64,000 nt of DNA from Todiramphus chloris collaris. Its lineage: Eukaryota; Chordata; Aves; Coraciiformes; Alcedinidae. Positions within the stretch are counted from its first letter, which is position 1. Each line of letters opens with the position of its first letter. Positions 1 through 11,740 of the stretch are shown here, one piece after another. The translations under genes were made by a program, and so were the position numbers. The notes beneath the pieces are model-generated. The model was not told the origin of the DNA and searched no databases. It saw nothing but the letters and a program-made list of their open reading frames with translations. Location: assembly GCA_025345505.1 (NCBI GenBank), contig JANVCC010000018.1:7488316-7552315 (forward strand), given 5' to 3'.

Positions 1-2422
1 ATCCTTGGAGATACTCAAACTAAACTGCTAAATATGGCTTGGTTAAAGCAATCTTTCAAAAGCCTAACAAATATGGGCTCTAATTCTTGTAGCTGTGTAA
101 GTTGTATAAACTTAATATGACTGAGAAGCAACCACCTTTTAGACTAATGAGCAGAACTTTTGTAGTCCTTCAAAGGGTTGATTTGAGTCTACATGCCATA
201 TTTGGCATATGATAAGATTAATATCTCCAAACAAATAGTTTTTACAGAATTAGATGCGTGATACTGTAAATCATTGAAAGAACTCTGTATTTAGTATGCA
301 AGTAAACTGAGCAATTAAAAACTTAATGGAGAGGGGCATGACAGGCAATAGGAGACTAAATGATAAAATCTATAGCTTCTGATTAGATTCAAATGATGGA
401 GAGCCATGACTTCTATTCTTTGGGTTCCAACACTTTGACAACTCTGTTCTATTTATTTCATAGCGTAACACCTTCCTTTTTCTCATGCTGTTTTGGATAA
501 ATAAACCTGGAGAACAAACTCCGTGTAAGGTCAGGCTTTATGTCTGTCCCAGGCTGAATGAGGACAGTCTTGAAAGAGGAAGAGGAATCAGGAAGAGTCT
601 GAGTTTAGTATCCATCCAGTAAAGGAAAAGAATATGATACCAGACTGAAGAGATAAATACTGTTTTGGAAAAATAAAAATAGCTCATACCTAGAAAGCAA
701 TAGTATGTAAAACAGTTTGAAATCTGAGCATAGGCTGGAAGACACTTGCTTAAAAGATTTACTTGGAGTAACTATAGCATTTGTAAAAATCGAAGCCTGC
801 TTATAGGTAATTCAAAACAGAAAAGAAGGCTAAATTTATCAACTAAATTGTTTGCTGCAAATACTTCTCCCAACTCTTTCTTCTGTACCTAATTGGCTAT
901 TAATAATGCATGGAAATGCTGAGACACTTAAAGAATCATGTAACAGGCATTCCATTATGTAATTAAGAATCATTAACTATATTAATGACTTTTCTTATTC
1001 TTATATTGTTTATTGATGAGTAATGCTTTATGTCAGGAATATACTTTCAAACTTCCCTGCACTTCTGAAAAAGATACATCTTGCTTATCTAACTCCCGCA
1101 GGTAATTCACACAAAAGATTTGGTCTGAATAAATCTTGAGGAAGCTCGAACAAAAGCCAGATGACTAGATCACACCTCACTGGAGGATTAAGAAAAATAA
1201 AGATTGGCAAACCTAATATTTTTAGATAGCGACTAGAAAGCTTAGAGTGGCTCAAGGGGAAAAAATGCAACCATGTATGTGCATGGGCAGAATACATATG
1301 AGATGAGAAGACTGCTGCAGAAGAACTCTAGGACTGCCAATATGAAAATCACAGATTTTAGCATCTGCCATGTGAAAATTCTGGTCACATGAGTTAAATC
1401 TGTCAAAGCCTGACAAAACTTGTACTGTTTGCTATATAATGAGCACAATATTCCATCAAGAAGTTGTTGATATTGAGCCCTCCTGTTTTTATTTTTTTTA
1501 GTGACTTTTGGGGGGGGGATCTTGATATTCTAACTACATATTAGGAGAAGCATATTAAAATCCTCTTCTTTGAATATTCTAAAGGGTGTTGCTACCCACT
1601 AAGTCTTTGTAGTCATCAGTAGCTGGCCAGTGCTGCTGCATGGTTATGTAGATGAAGATTTTCATGTACTGTAAAGATGTTAAATTTTATTACATTTCTT
1701 TTATGTTAAAAGTTAAATTTAAAACAATGGAAAAAAACCAGATTATTCCAACTGGTAAAAGGCTGATCAGTAGTTGGATGGAGGATGCTCAAGGTTGCAT
1801 GCTAGTGTATGACTTCCATACCAAACTCTGATACTCCTTGTGTTGAACGTCAAAATGGCATGAAAGCAAAAATTCAGAAAAGCTATCCACGGAAATCAAG
1901 CAGGGTGGTCAGAGTATGGCAGATTGATCTGATAGACTCTTCTGTGGTTTAAGAAAGAAGAGCTTTTTCCATGGAATTACAGTGCTCAGCACAAGATATT
2001 TTAATCTGGTGAATTGAGAAACATTTTCAGTTCAGTTTGAGAAAAAGTAAGCACTGTTACTACCTCAAGAAAAATTATTCCCGTGTCCATGTTACATCGT
2101 ATATCTCTGCTGTGAAATGTCTGACATAGGCATATTTTAGAGTCATATAGGTATTAGTCCTGTTGGTGTTGTCTGTACTTTTTCCTAAGGAGATCTGGGT
2201 CTTGTGAAGTGCGCATTGTGAGAATACCCCCTAACTCATGGGATCTAACTTGTTAGCTTCTGTGTGTGTTTGTCTAGAACTGGAATTTAAAGGTTCAGTC
2301 TTCCATATCTGCTAAGAATGAATCCTTTAACTCAGACACAAGTAAACATAATAAATATCCTTTCACTAAAATAAAGAACTTTTCATCTACTGCTGGTCAA
2401 GTGATTTATGAAGGAGAATATC
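1..2422. other. Unique AT-rich DNA, no gene seen
   Basis: No coding region, RNA gene or recognisable repeat was found on either strand. A run of nine G residues at 1510-1518 follows a T-rich stretch. The open frames are under 75 codons, with compositions that follow the local base content, and match no family I know. Confidence 0.7.
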
Positions 2423-2530
2423 AGTATTTCTATTTTATGGTTTGAGAAGCAGCAATCTGTGAGTGGAAATGATTTGTCTAAGGTCAGTGGGCCTGAGCTA
2501 AAAGGAAAAAACATTGCTTCTAAATACCAT
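2423..2530 (-). repeat. Probable MIR/CORE-SINE relic, reverse orientation
   Basis: Read on the plus strand, the order of words follows the reverse complement of the MIR body: a 'ccattttacagatgaggaaac'-like stretch at about 2431-2450, then 'gatttgtctaaggtca' at about 2471-2486, which corresponds to the MIR words 'gacttgcccaaggtca'. These fall in the right order and spacing. MIRs are tRNA-derived SINEs that spread in early amniotes and survive in birds only as short diverged pieces. The tRNA-like head is not clear. The call is an inference from memory of the consensus. Confidence 0.55.
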
Positions 2531-2931
2531 CTACACAATACCAAATTTTCAGCTTTGCAATTATTTTTTGGCTAATATAATGTGGTTTGTATACCTGTCT
2601 TCATATATACATAACACTACAGCAACACTTTTGCAGTAGTGCTCACCAATAATATTTCTAACAGTATTTCTTTTCCTAGTGATTATGTTATAGAAAGTAT
2701 GGTGAGCTTAGGATTTCATTTTTTTTAAGTAATTCTATAATGTCCTTCAGCAGTTACTCTTTGCTTTTTGTGTATCATGTCTTATGTTTTCTTAATGACT
2801 GAAATCACAATCCTTTTGTCGGAGACAGGTTTCATTAACCTTACGTTGTTCTGGTATGACTGTTTTGTGAGGCAGTACAGTGTTAAAAAGTAATAGTAAT
2901 ATTTTGCGCTACTTTCATTGTTTACAGTTCC

Positions 2932-2949
2932 TGTGTAATTAATTACACA
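2932..2949. repeat. Perfect 18-bp palindrome with TAATTAATTA core
   Basis: TGTGTAATT is followed directly by its exact reverse complement AATTACACA. The centre holds two overlapping TAATTA motifs, the core bound by many homeodomain proteins, in a head-to-head arrangement. An ATTGTTTAC forkhead-like word lies about 15 bases upstream. The palindrome is seen directly. Any role as a regulatory site is inference, and AT-rich DNA yields short palindromes by chance. Confidence 0.5.
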
Positions 2950-4540
2950 CCAGTGAATCACACTGAGTTAGATGTTACTTCTGTGAGTTTCATTTTTTTG
3001 GTAGGAGTTCCTGAGATATTACAAAATTTTCTGAAATTTATAATTCTGGCAAGGAGAAAAATATTCAAAAATGTTGTTATATTTCAGAAAAATGTTTAAA
3101 TATGTGTTTAGTATTATAAACATGCTTAGATGCCCTTGTCTGTACCCTTACATGTAGTTGTGTTGACACATTTGACTCTAACAGTAGCATTTTCACAGGA
3201 GGCCTTTTACTGATTTTTGGTTGTGAATCAAATATCAAACTCCTACAGTCCATCTGAAAAGAAACCCTCAGCCTAAACTTTGCTAATACAACAATTTTTA
3301 AGTTTTATTGAAAAGTATTCATTATAAGGGGAGTTAGTTGGTTGTAGTGAAAAAATACTTCTGAAAGTAAAATTTTTTTCTAGCTGTGGAGAAGCAGGGA
3401 AGAGTGAAAGACAAGTGTGCATTTCCTACCATCATGAATCTGTTCATGGTTCTCTTAGACATTGAAAATGTTTCCTCCGCTCACTTAAGTAAACAATGAC
3501 TTTAATAAACAATCACAGCAACATATGTTTTCAACCTATTACAAATGAAAGCAAGATTACATGGGTGCTTCTGTATTTTCAGTAATGCACTTGTCAGTAG
3601 TTTTCCCTGATCCAGGTGAAAAAAAAATCTACTTTAAAATGTGTTTTATACTTGAACTATCTCTACTGTAGTTACTTTTTTTGTTTTCTTTAACATTCCC
3701 ATTAGCTTGTAAAAATATTTTAAGGCTTCTGAGAGCAATGCCATCTTGTGTACATTATGCAGTTAAACTGTATCTGAACAAGTTAACAGTATTCTGGCAA
3801 CAGTGTGAGTACCCACCCCAGAGGTGCAGGATAAGTCAGGACATTTGAACAATGTGCTGCGAGTAAAGGAAGAACTCTACCTCTGAAACTGGGTGACAGT
3901 CAAAGCGTGTAGAAGTAGGTTGCAAAAAAACCCACAGAGTAGCCTTTTGTTTACTTTTCCCCTGTTGAAAGCAAGATCTCCAGCACTTACCTACAGCGTT
4001 TAGTACCACTAACCCTTTGAACATGGAAAGCTTGAAGTAGAAGAGAGGTTTTAACATCATCTCTTTCTACATGTACTTGACTGAGTTTATTTTCAATGTA
4101 GCTGCAGGCAGAAGCTTTCTTCCACTAGTTACTCTCATAAAAGACAAGACATCTTGAAGTGGCATGATCTGATTTTTCCTGAGTTTCATTAGCACCAAAT
4201 CTTTGATATCAGAAAACAAGTAAGCCTTCAGAAAGGAGTGGAAAGATATAGATTGGTAGATACAGAGATCTCGTAAAGCAGAGGCCAAAGATCAGAAATG
4301 TGTTGCAGGCTTGGGAAATAAGTGCTCATAAAAAGTGGCAGGTGCTTTTGATGAAATTACTGAAAGTTGGTGCACAGATGAACAAGAAAACAGATTTTCC
4401 CTTAATGATGTCCCCAGATTCTTAAATTAAGCCTAGCAGGTAAGAAGATCCTTCCTGGAGTTCAAAAGATATCTCACATCCAGGTGCTGAAACACATTTT
4501 TTAAAGCCCTGGAAACAAGAGCTTAAAAATTCAGCATTAC

Positions 4541-4573
4541 AAAAAAAAAAAAAAAAAAAAAAAAAGAAAAAAA
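4541..4573 (+). repeat. Poly(A) run (A25, G, A7)
   Basis: Twenty-five A residues are followed by one G and seven more A residues, then more A-rich DNA to about 4600. It could be the tail of a retrocopied sequence lying to its left on the plus strand, but there is no AATAAA signal in the 60 bases before it and no recognisable gene body. A simple homopolymer is the safer reading. Confidence 0.9.
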
Positions 4574-5739
4574 GACTGGAAAAAGGAAAAAAAAACCAAA
4601 AAATGACTGTAATTCCTCCACAGATTTCTCATTCTCAAATATAGCACAGGAGTGCTCATTTAATGCAGAGACTAGTTTTTCATGTGCAGCTCAGAATGCT
4701 TGCAAAGGCACAATGTAAGAATGTTGCAGCTTGGAACTAGTCACATAAGACCTCAAAGGTATAACATCCGCATTTTCAAGTGGATTACTTTTGGTCTTGG
4801 AAAGCAGATAAGGTGGAAAGTATTCCTAAAGAAAATAGCTGTGCTTTAAGTCATAACAAAAATGCATATTGAAGAATTCTTTCAAAATTGGCAGCTATTT
4901 GACTTGTTGAGAAAGACCCTAAGGGCTCAAGTTTTTTTAAGCCTTTTTTATTTTTATCTTAGTAGTATTTATTGACAGTAATGTTCCTAATGTGTATCTT
5001 CAATTATAGTTTAAAGAAACCAGAAATGGTTCTGTAATATTCTTGCTGCAGTAATGTGTAGCTGACAGAGCTGAACTCACATCTTTTGGCTTGAAAGCTA
5101 AGTACAAAAGGGCTGGATTCATTTACCTAAACTGCTTAAATGATACCCAGTCTAATTCTAGAGTCCCTCAGGTACTAGCATGATCTTCAGAAGGACATAG
5201 TTTTATCTAAAGTAGTGTGTCCTACCTGTTGATCCAGCGTAGATGTTTCAGACAGCTTAAGGTATCTCAAATCACAGAAGCACAGTAGATGTCTGTGTTT
5301 GGGCAAATTAATCCCATCCTCCTACTGAAAGATAGTAAGGTGAGATTGCCAAAGTTTATTTAAGATTTCTGGTAGGCTGCACAAATTCATTTTGCATAGC
5401 CATATGCAACAAATGTTGTTATGAAGCACTGAGCTTATCAGGTCTGTGGTGATACAGTTCCTTTACAGACATGCTATAAATCTGGTGTATCATAAAGTAT
5501 TCAATGCACTGTGTGTAAACTGTGCAGCTGGCATGTTCATGCCCAGGTAGTTTTGCATTTCCTGAAGGGATTTGCCTTACCGTACATAAGTTATATACTG
5601 CATATGCTTATATTTCTGTCCAGTGGTTTTGAACTTGGGAGACCAGAAGACAGATCTTAAATATAATAACTGAAGTAAGAAAGACTTTCAGTACCTTGAC
5701 TCCATCCTCAGCCTCTTCTACTCACTAAGTCCCTTGCTC

Positions 5740-6650
5740 TAATGAGCAGCAAGGACCACTGTGATCACACTTTCCTTAGTTTCATTTTGCTGGTGATATA
5801 ATTATAGAAGTTTTTCTCCATACTCTTGAAATCCTTTTCTAGATTAATTTCCAGATGAACTTGAGTTTTTCTAACAACATCCCTTCATGCTTGATTAATG
5901 CCTCTGTACTCCTGGTCAACTTTTCTTTGCTTCCACCTTCTGTGCATCCTCTCCCACAACCTCCCACCCCCTATTTATTTTCCTTTTTTACATTTGAGAT
6001 CAATTTAGAGTTCTCTGTTCATCTAGACACAGCCTTCTGCTGCACTTGTGTAACTTCTTGCACATCAGGATGGAACATTTTTGTGTTCAGAGACTATCCT
6101 TGGGGATCAACTGGCTGTCCTGGCCACTTTGCCCTCCAGAGTAGTTTTTCATGGAATTCTGCCAGGCAGATCCCTCAACAAACTCACATTGCATCCTGGA
6201 GTCCATATATTTCAATCATTTGGCTTTCAGTTTTCCTTAGGATGTTGAAGTCCACAATCTCCATTTCACTGCTTACAAAGTTACCTTCAGTCTTCACATC
6301 TTCCCTCTTTGTGAGTAGCAGATTATCCAATCATCGTTTGCACATTTATCATCTGCATCAAGAACAGTCTTAAACACATGCCAGGGGTCTCCTGAACTGC
6401 TTCCAGTCAGCTACATTGCCCTTCCAGAAGACAATGAGGTGCTTAATGTTCCCCACAAGTACTGGAGCCTGCAACAATGAAGTTATTCCTAGTTGTCTGA
6501 AGAGGGCTTTGTACACTTCTTCATCTGCCTTCAGCAGACACTTGCCATGACAAGTTCTGTTGGCCTGTCCTTTCTAACACATGAACTTTTATATCACCCC
6601 TAACCTGATGAAACTGAAAAGTGTAACCCATTCTGTCTCTTCATTAGACA
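5740..6650 (-). mobile_element. Old CR1 LINE fragment: endonuclease end and EN-RT linker of ORF2
   Basis: On the minus strand this follows the middle of CR1 ORF2. Near 6450-6480 the reverse complement matches the endonuclease stretch with GDFN-PDICW, here much decayed. Around 6235-6270 it reads EMEIVDFNILRK, close to the CR1 motif EMVEFRILRE. At about 5845-5930 it reads WKQ(x)VDQEYR followed by RDVVRKTQVHLE, matching the linker between endonuclease and reverse transcriptase (WKQG-VT-EEYRD / RDGIRKAKAQLE). Several in-frame stops show it is dead. Neither the 5' end nor the 3' end of a CR1 is present. The longest open frame of the window (5855-6373, plus strand) is antisense to this relic and is not a gene. 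Confidence 0.75.
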
Positions 6651-9064
6651 GTATATATCAAATATAAAGCACATGAAGCCAGTACAGATTGGTGCTAAGT
6701 ATGTATTTATACTCAGATAAGCAGGATCAACATCTTTATTTGATCCTTTTAATTCTTCCATTCACGTAGTTATATTAGTGCTATAAAGTTTCTGTCAAAA
6801 GAAAACCACTTTTAATTTGTTTTGTCCTTTCTTCTACAATGAGAGAAGGTATTTTTGTTAAAGAGACTGAAATGGAATAATTAGTGCCTCCTTACCTTGT
6901 GTATTGCTTTTTCTATGCAGGAGCTATACACAATTTAAAACATCAATAAGAAGTAAATTGTTGCAAATTACTATTCTTTCCTCAGTATCCAATAATTTGC
7001 TAGAACCAATAACAATAGTGTCAGAATGTAACCTTGGATCAGTTCTGTTCTTTAGTGAACCCATTAATTGTTCACACAATACTAATCCTTTAAGAATGCT
7101 CAAAAAGCCCATGCTAACTTCTTGAGCTTTTTTCTTACCTCTGTTTATAGACCTGAGTGCTATATTTCTCCTGGTGTTAATGCTCCTGAACAGCAAGGAA
7201 AAAAAGAAAGAAAAGAAAAGCAAATGTAGACAACTAAAAGCTTGAGCTAAGTGAGCTATTATCAAGACACTGATATAAAATTGACTACTCTGCTGATAAA
7301 ATTATGGTGAAATCCTCTTTCAGTTCTGGCTTACTGTTTCTATATCAGTGATATGAGAACTCCAAAATCTGGAGTAAATGCACATATGTGCATTGCTTGG
7401 AGAGTCCTTGACTGATATATCCTATATGTCTTCTTCCAAGACTAAATGAAATTCATTTTTGGAGATGAGTTGATTTCTCAGATCCAGGAATATACCTGGA
7501 CCTCCTCAAAAGTAGGTAGGAGGAAGAATTAGCAACTACATCTGTGCTTTACAAGTGAATGTACTAACTAACCACAGATTCAGAAACAGCATCTCCTTCT
7601 ATCATTCTGAACTGTGAAGAGGATCTGAGATATCTTAAATGATCTTACATTTTCTGTGATCTATATACACACACTCAGACAGCTACTGTGAAGCTGCCAA
7701 TATGCAGTAGCATGTTACTTTGCAGTAACTCATTTGCGTTTTGAAGCCATGAGCCAACAGACTTAAATCAAGCTGTTTCTCCATGTAAATTGAGAATTCT
7801 AGCTACTGAACTTGACACCCCCATCCAGTGATGTGTACCTCACTTCTCAGGCAAGAGGTGAAGTGTTGTGCCAGATTAGATATGATTTGTTGCCTTCTTC
7901 CCCGTTGCCCCATCCTTACTTCACAGCAAAATTCTGGTGTTGAAGAATGGAGAGAATAAGGTGTTTCCTACCACACTGCAGGACACATTTTTCCATGGCA
8001 CAGTCATGTTGTGGACAGAGGTCTAGCAGACAGGCTGTTCAATTGAAGAAGCGGCACCTGAGAAGAGAGTACCATTAATAACGTATTTTCTCCTGAAGGT
8101 GCGATTGACTGCTGAGGTGAAGTTCAGGGGCAATTAATATAATTGGGTGCATATACAGGTGTCTTTTAGTAAAGGTCCCTTTTAGTAAAAAGAGTCTACA
8201 GTGTTCTCCTAGTCACAAAGGCAAGTGGTTTTCAATTCTTATTCTCCTGCATCACTGGGGTTTGTATTCCACTGGAATAACTTGCACTTTCTTGACTAAG
8301 AAGTAAACTCCTCATGTGGGAGAAGGTGATAAGTGAGGGAGAATGCAGTAAGGGACATAGTGGTCAGCTTTCATTAAGAAATCAAAGCAATGACAGGGTA
8401 GTTAAGAATGATTCTTGTTTGCTTGCTGTGTGTGAATTAACATCTGTGGATTTCATGATGAACACTTTCTTTTGGAAGAATGCTGTTCTTTGGTGTACTT
8501 TAACATATCATGCCATTATTGTGAAGCTAGCGGATTATATTTTGTAAATGTACAAAGTGATAGAACTATAACTTCACATTTAAAAAACCCCAGAGTTTCA
8601 CATAAAAAAAATACGATAGCTAAACAGACAGTAGAGTTAAACGTTCATCAAGACTGGATTTATAAGCCTTGTCAAAATTTCTGACAAATCTCAGATTCAT
8701 TGTGTTATGTTTTCATTTTTTACTAATGATACTGTGAGACTCTATGAACTGTAAAAGCACTCAGAAGTGGAGCAGCTGACTGCACAGTCAGGCCAAGGCG
8801 ATGTTTCCTCTAAACCTTGAAAATCTGTATTGACAGAAGTCTACTAAGCTAAAAAATCTTTTCAAAGACATTTTTGATGCCATTACATGCACACAGCAGT
8901 ACAGGGATTTTGCAGTAAAATATGTGGGGGGTTTGATGAACAACAGGCTAAACTTGAGTCACAAGTGTGGCCTTGTAGCAGTGAAAGCCAACTGCATATG
9001 TGGCTATAATAACAAGGGTGTATCTAGCAACTTGAGGGTAGTGTTTTTTCTCCTTTTTGATAAC
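6651..9064. other. Unique AT-rich DNA, no gene seen
   Basis: Nothing recognisable on either strand. Open frames at 6904-7125 and 6924-7265 overlap antisense to each other and have no family features. Confidence 0.65.
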
Positions 9065-9540
9065 AGTGAAGCATCTGGACTATTCTGCTCATTTTAGTCA
9101 CCCCAGTACAAGAACAAACTTTGCATTCTGGAGTTAGTCCAGAAGGGCTATCAAGCAGAATATGGGTCTGGAGCACAACATGTATGAATGAGGAAGAGCT
9201 GGGTGAGACTGGAGTCCACCTTTTGTGAAGGCTTAGGGGAGACCTCATTGTTGTCTCCTATTCTTAGCAAGTGGTTATGGAGAAAGATGGAATCAGACCC
9301 TTCTCAACAGTGCATATCAGAAGGATAAGAGACAATGATCACAAATTGCAAATTAGAAAACTCCAGCGTAATATAAGGATACATTTTTTCACCATGAAAT
9401 GGTCAAACACAGTTTGCCCAGAGAGGCATCTCTGTCCTTAGAAATATCAAACATTTAATTGTACAAGGCTGTAAGCAACTTTGAGTTGGGGATTAGAGTA
9501 TATGAGCTAATAAAAGGCCCTTTCAATTAAGTTATTCTTT
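9065..9540 (+). mobile_element. Old CR1 LINE fragment, C-terminal ORF2 to near the 3' end
   Basis: The order of words follows the CR1 3' third: 'tcaccccagtacaagaa' (about 9098-9114), 'ctggagttagtccagaaggg' (about 9129-9148), 'ggtctggagcac' (about 9163-9174), 'ggggagacctcattg' (about 9236-9250), 'tggtcaaacacag-ttgcccagagaggc' (about 9400-9426) and a 'ttagaaatatcaaac' stretch. These correspond to the conserved ORF2 C-terminus ([33 protein letters not shown]). The ATTCTRTG tail is missing, so the copy is truncated at both ends or eroded. The reading frame is broken in many places. I am fairly sure of the family but not the subfamily. Confidence 0.7.
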
Positions 9541-11509
9541 GAGCATCTTTCTCTATATATTTAGGAAGGGCACAGTACTTGGAGAAATATGTATCATGAA
9601 GCTGATAATATTTGTTTTAGAAACAATTTTCAGGAAAAAGTGTAACAAAGCAGATGAAGCATAAGACCTTCCCAAATAGAAGAGTGAACGTAGAAGATAG
9701 TAGGTTTTATATAAAAATGAAAGTATGGTCTACACTGCCCATGAATGAACTAGTAAGAATTTCAAACATAGTTTAAGTTACCTAACAAATGAGACTTATA
9801 GCAGGGTGTGAAGGGATAAATAACACTACATTTTTAAAGAAAGTAGTCAAATGAATGACTAGCAAAGAAATCTGTATATTTTTAAGGGGTTTGAATAGTG
9901 AAATACTGGATTACCATAAATGCATAAAAGTGTACAGATACAGCTACTGCCATGTTTAAATAGACAGCCAGTCTTGTCAGAGACAGTAGGAAACAGGAAC
10001 GTGTCATCCACTGCAATACTTTTTGAGATCATTGAACATTCAGAAACATTGATAGCAAAATAACTGCCAGCACTGCTACAAAAAATACTTAGCGAATCAA
10101 AATGAACTTAATCAATTCTAATGTTTAGTCATTCTATGTGATAAAATGAAACTAAGAAATATCAACTGCTGCTGAATACTAAACTCAGATGTCTCTCCAC
10201 GGAAAAACACTCTGGAGTCTGTCTGACCTTTATGAAGAAGTTCAAGTGCTTTCTACAGGTAAGTCATCCCTTGTTGAACACACCTCTATAACAAATATTT
10301 TCTTGAACATCTGGTTTCCTTAGGTAAGATTTTTAACAAGCTGTCTTCCTTCCACTTGCTATTCTGGAAGAGGAATGCAACCATATGATGCTAGCTGCAA
10401 GGCAGAGTGATTTCAGGGGAAAACTGATTGATTTCCAGAAAAATAAATTGCAGTTCCAGAAGTACAGGGTTTACCAGTTTTCTGTTGTTAGTTACAGTCT
10501 TAGGGATCGGAGTGCCCACCTTGAGAGATACTATCAAGAAGGTTGTTGCTGCCTATTTAAATGCACTGAAAAGGAAGGTGTTTGTTTCTTCTTGTTTTTT
10601 GTTTTCTTTTTTTAATGGATGGAATGCTTATACAGTTGTATGTGAAATACATTCTTTGCCAAAGCTGAGTCTTTGTATCATTTGACAGTCTAAGTAAATC
10701 TCCTCAAAAACAGTTTTCCAAAGTTACATCTTAGCAGTAAGGTCTGCATGAGTGTGAGGGAGAGTTTATTGAAACATGTACTAAATTACTACTACTTTCA
10801 TTACTTCTTATCTCAATGTGCCCTGAGCAAAACTGACTCTTTAGCAATGAAATTGAAGCACAGGAATTGGTTTGTAAGTGTCAATGTTTTACCATTATGC
10901 CTTACAGCCATCAAGATAGGCAGGCACAAGACTCAAAAATAAGCTAGTCACGACTTCACATTTTGCTCATTTTTATTAGCAATATCTCATTCACCATCTG
11001 AAACTGTTCCCTTTTGACATGATTTATTTATTTTTAAATGACCTTTTATGGCTTTTGCTTTGGGGGAAGTTCTCAAGTATCAGATTACCAATGAGACACG
11101 GAGTGCTAACAGCTTTCAAAAGTGAAAATTGGTAACAGAAACTGAGCCACTGTTGAAGACCACAAAGATTTCATCAAAACTATCCATTGTGCCCAGGAAC
11201 AGGGCTGAGCTATCCCAGTTCCACAATTCCAACCCAGAGTCCTTCCTAATCTTTTTCTCACATATCTTTTCACACCAAGCAGCCTTTAAGCTGTGTCAGA
11301 GCCAGTACCTTCAGCACTTTGAAGTCAAGAAACCTAATATCCTGTTCAGGACTTTGAAATAAGAATTTTTCAAGCATCAAGTCTTCAATCCATGGAAATT
11401 TTGTGAACATCTGATTGTTTCAGAAGACATCTGTCAAGTACAATGAGCCCTGTCTGAACAAAAGTTTTGTTTGTATGAGTTCAACCACCTGTTCTTGAAT
11501 TCAACTCTA
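9541..11509. other. Unique AT-rich DNA, no gene seen
   Basis: No coding region or transposon recognised. Two overlapping frames at 10385-10685 share a T-rich stretch and look like chance frames. Confidence 0.65.
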
Positions 11510-11740
11510 CACATTTTCACTCTGAAGATAATTCAGTATTGGAAGTGTTGCATAGAGAAGCTGTAAATTCTCTTGCAGATTTTCAAGACCTGACTGGACA
11601 AAGTTCTAAGTAGAATAGTCTTAAATCAGTATTGACCCTGCTTTGAGGTGGAGCTTGGACAAGAGATCAGGTCCTTGGATTACAGAGACAGTGACTTCCA
11701 AATGACTTATTCTGTAACCCTCCTTGGGATCATCGGGATG
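11510..11740 (+). mobile_element. Old CR1 LINE 3' fragment
   Basis: The run 'gattttcaagacctgactgg' (about 11578-11597) followed by 'attgaccctgctttgagg' (about 11631-11648), 'cttggacaagagatcaggtc' and a final 'ttattctgtaac' (about 11708-11719) tracks the CR1 3' UTR: a GTTTTCAAGACC-ACTGGA block, a TGACCCTGCTTTGAG block, then TTGGACTAGA-GA and the ATTCTGTGAT tail. Only the last part of an insertion is present. It carries little coding content and is diverged. Confidence 0.65.

Larger units (their letters stand above)
2531..5739. other. Unique AT-rich DNA, no gene seen
   Basis: No gene or clear transposon is visible. The stretch holds the palindrome at 2932-2949 and the A-rich run at 4541-4573, listed separately. 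The remaining open frames are short and unrecognised. Confidence 0.65.

Noticed and set aside
4480-4573. Processed pseudogene ending in the A25 run
   Set aside because: No polyadenylation signal close by and no recognisable gene body upstream.
5855-6373. 172-codon plus-strand open frame as a possible gene
   Set aside because: It is antisense to a recognisable CR1 ORF2 relic and has no motif of its own.
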